DNA from: Cupriavidus neocaledonicus
GTDB lineage: Bacteria; Pseudomonadota; Gammaproteobacteria; Burkholderiales; Burkholderiaceae
Length of the DNA stretch: 64,000 nucleotides
Direction of reading: 5' to 3'
Assembly (NCBI RefSeq): GCF_000372525.1
Contig: NZ_AQUR01000082.1
Location: forward strand, 33,126-97,125
In this document: positions 63,629 to 64,000 of the stretch, piece after piece
How the letters are laid out: every line of letters starts with the position of its first letter
Numbering within the stretch: position 1 is the stretch's first letter
The notes under the pieces: generated by a model
Database searches by the model: none
What the model saw: the letters and a program-made list of their open reading frames with translations, nothing else
What the model was told of the DNA's origin: nothing
Position numbers and translations under genes: made by a program

Positions 63629-64000
<372 letters not shown>

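Overview
The window is very GC-rich and reads as a betaproteobacterial chromosome or chromid of the Cupriavidus/Ralstonia type. The signs are several Bug-type periplasmic receptors, many LysR regulators each next to a small catabolic operon, an orphan FlhC-type regulator, a gentisate cluster and DUF883/BON/DUF3300 envelope-stress-type genes. Genus-level assignment to Cupriavidus is my inference from these families and their arrangement; I could not search for it. No rRNA, tRNA, CRISPR array, prophage or insertion sequence was seen.

Layout. 1-8.0 kb: a truncated exported protein, then a GntR regulator divergent from an operon of an NDP-forming acyl-CoA synthetase, two tandem DUF1254/DUF1214 proteins and two Bug receptors. 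8.1-13.9 kb: a flavodoxin-like protein, a small membrane protein, an SDR enzyme, a BON protein, a DUF2188 protein, an orphan FlhC with a translationally coupled unknown partner, and an LpxL-type acyltransferase. 14-20 kb: a LysR gene divergent from a carboxylic-acid operon (AMP-forming CoA ligase, acyl-CoA dehydrogenase-like protein, Bug receptor, class III CoA transferase). 20-28 kb: DUF2950 and DUF3300 proteins (the second with an 18-bp coding repeat), small stress-type genes, PAP2 phosphatase, GlxA-type AraC regulator divergent from an isochorismatase-like hydrolase, and a beta-lactamase-family serine hydrolase.

28-34.6 kb: a complete gentisate route for 3-hydroxybenzoate (transporter, 6-hydroxylase, maleylpyruvate isomerase, fumarylpyruvate hydrolase, gentisate dioxygenase) divergent from its LysR regulator. 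34.6-43.4 kb: a YihY-type membrane protein; a LacI regulator convergent with a TauE/SafE, amidohydrolase, NCS2 permease operon that carries LacI-type operators; a SorAB-like sulfite dehydrogenase pair; and an ArsR-SRPBCC pair that appears to be leaderless. 43.4-53.8 kb: an intergenic repeat, a porin, and a LysR-controlled region (Bug, two acyl-CoA dehydrogenases, enoyl-CoA hydratase, CoA transferase on one side; an MBL-fold protein and another Bug on the other) in which the same roughly 40-bp operator appears twice. 53.8-64 kb: PhoD phosphatase, a dehydrogenase/aldolase pair divergent from a Crp/Fnr regulator, a Pro-rich exported protein, a second copy of the intergenic repeat, LysR plus phosphonoacetate hydrolase (phnA), a Na/Pi cotransporter, and the end of acetyl-CoA synthetase.

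The overall theme is scavenging of organic acids and aromatics. Each catabolic module has its own regulator, periplasmic receptor and CoA-activating step. The region around phnA adds release of phosphate from a phosphonate. The least explained pieces are the orphan FlhC with its partner, the twin DUF1254 operon, the MBL protein with a damaged metal motif and the acyl-CoA dehydrogenase that lacks the usual catalytic glutamate.
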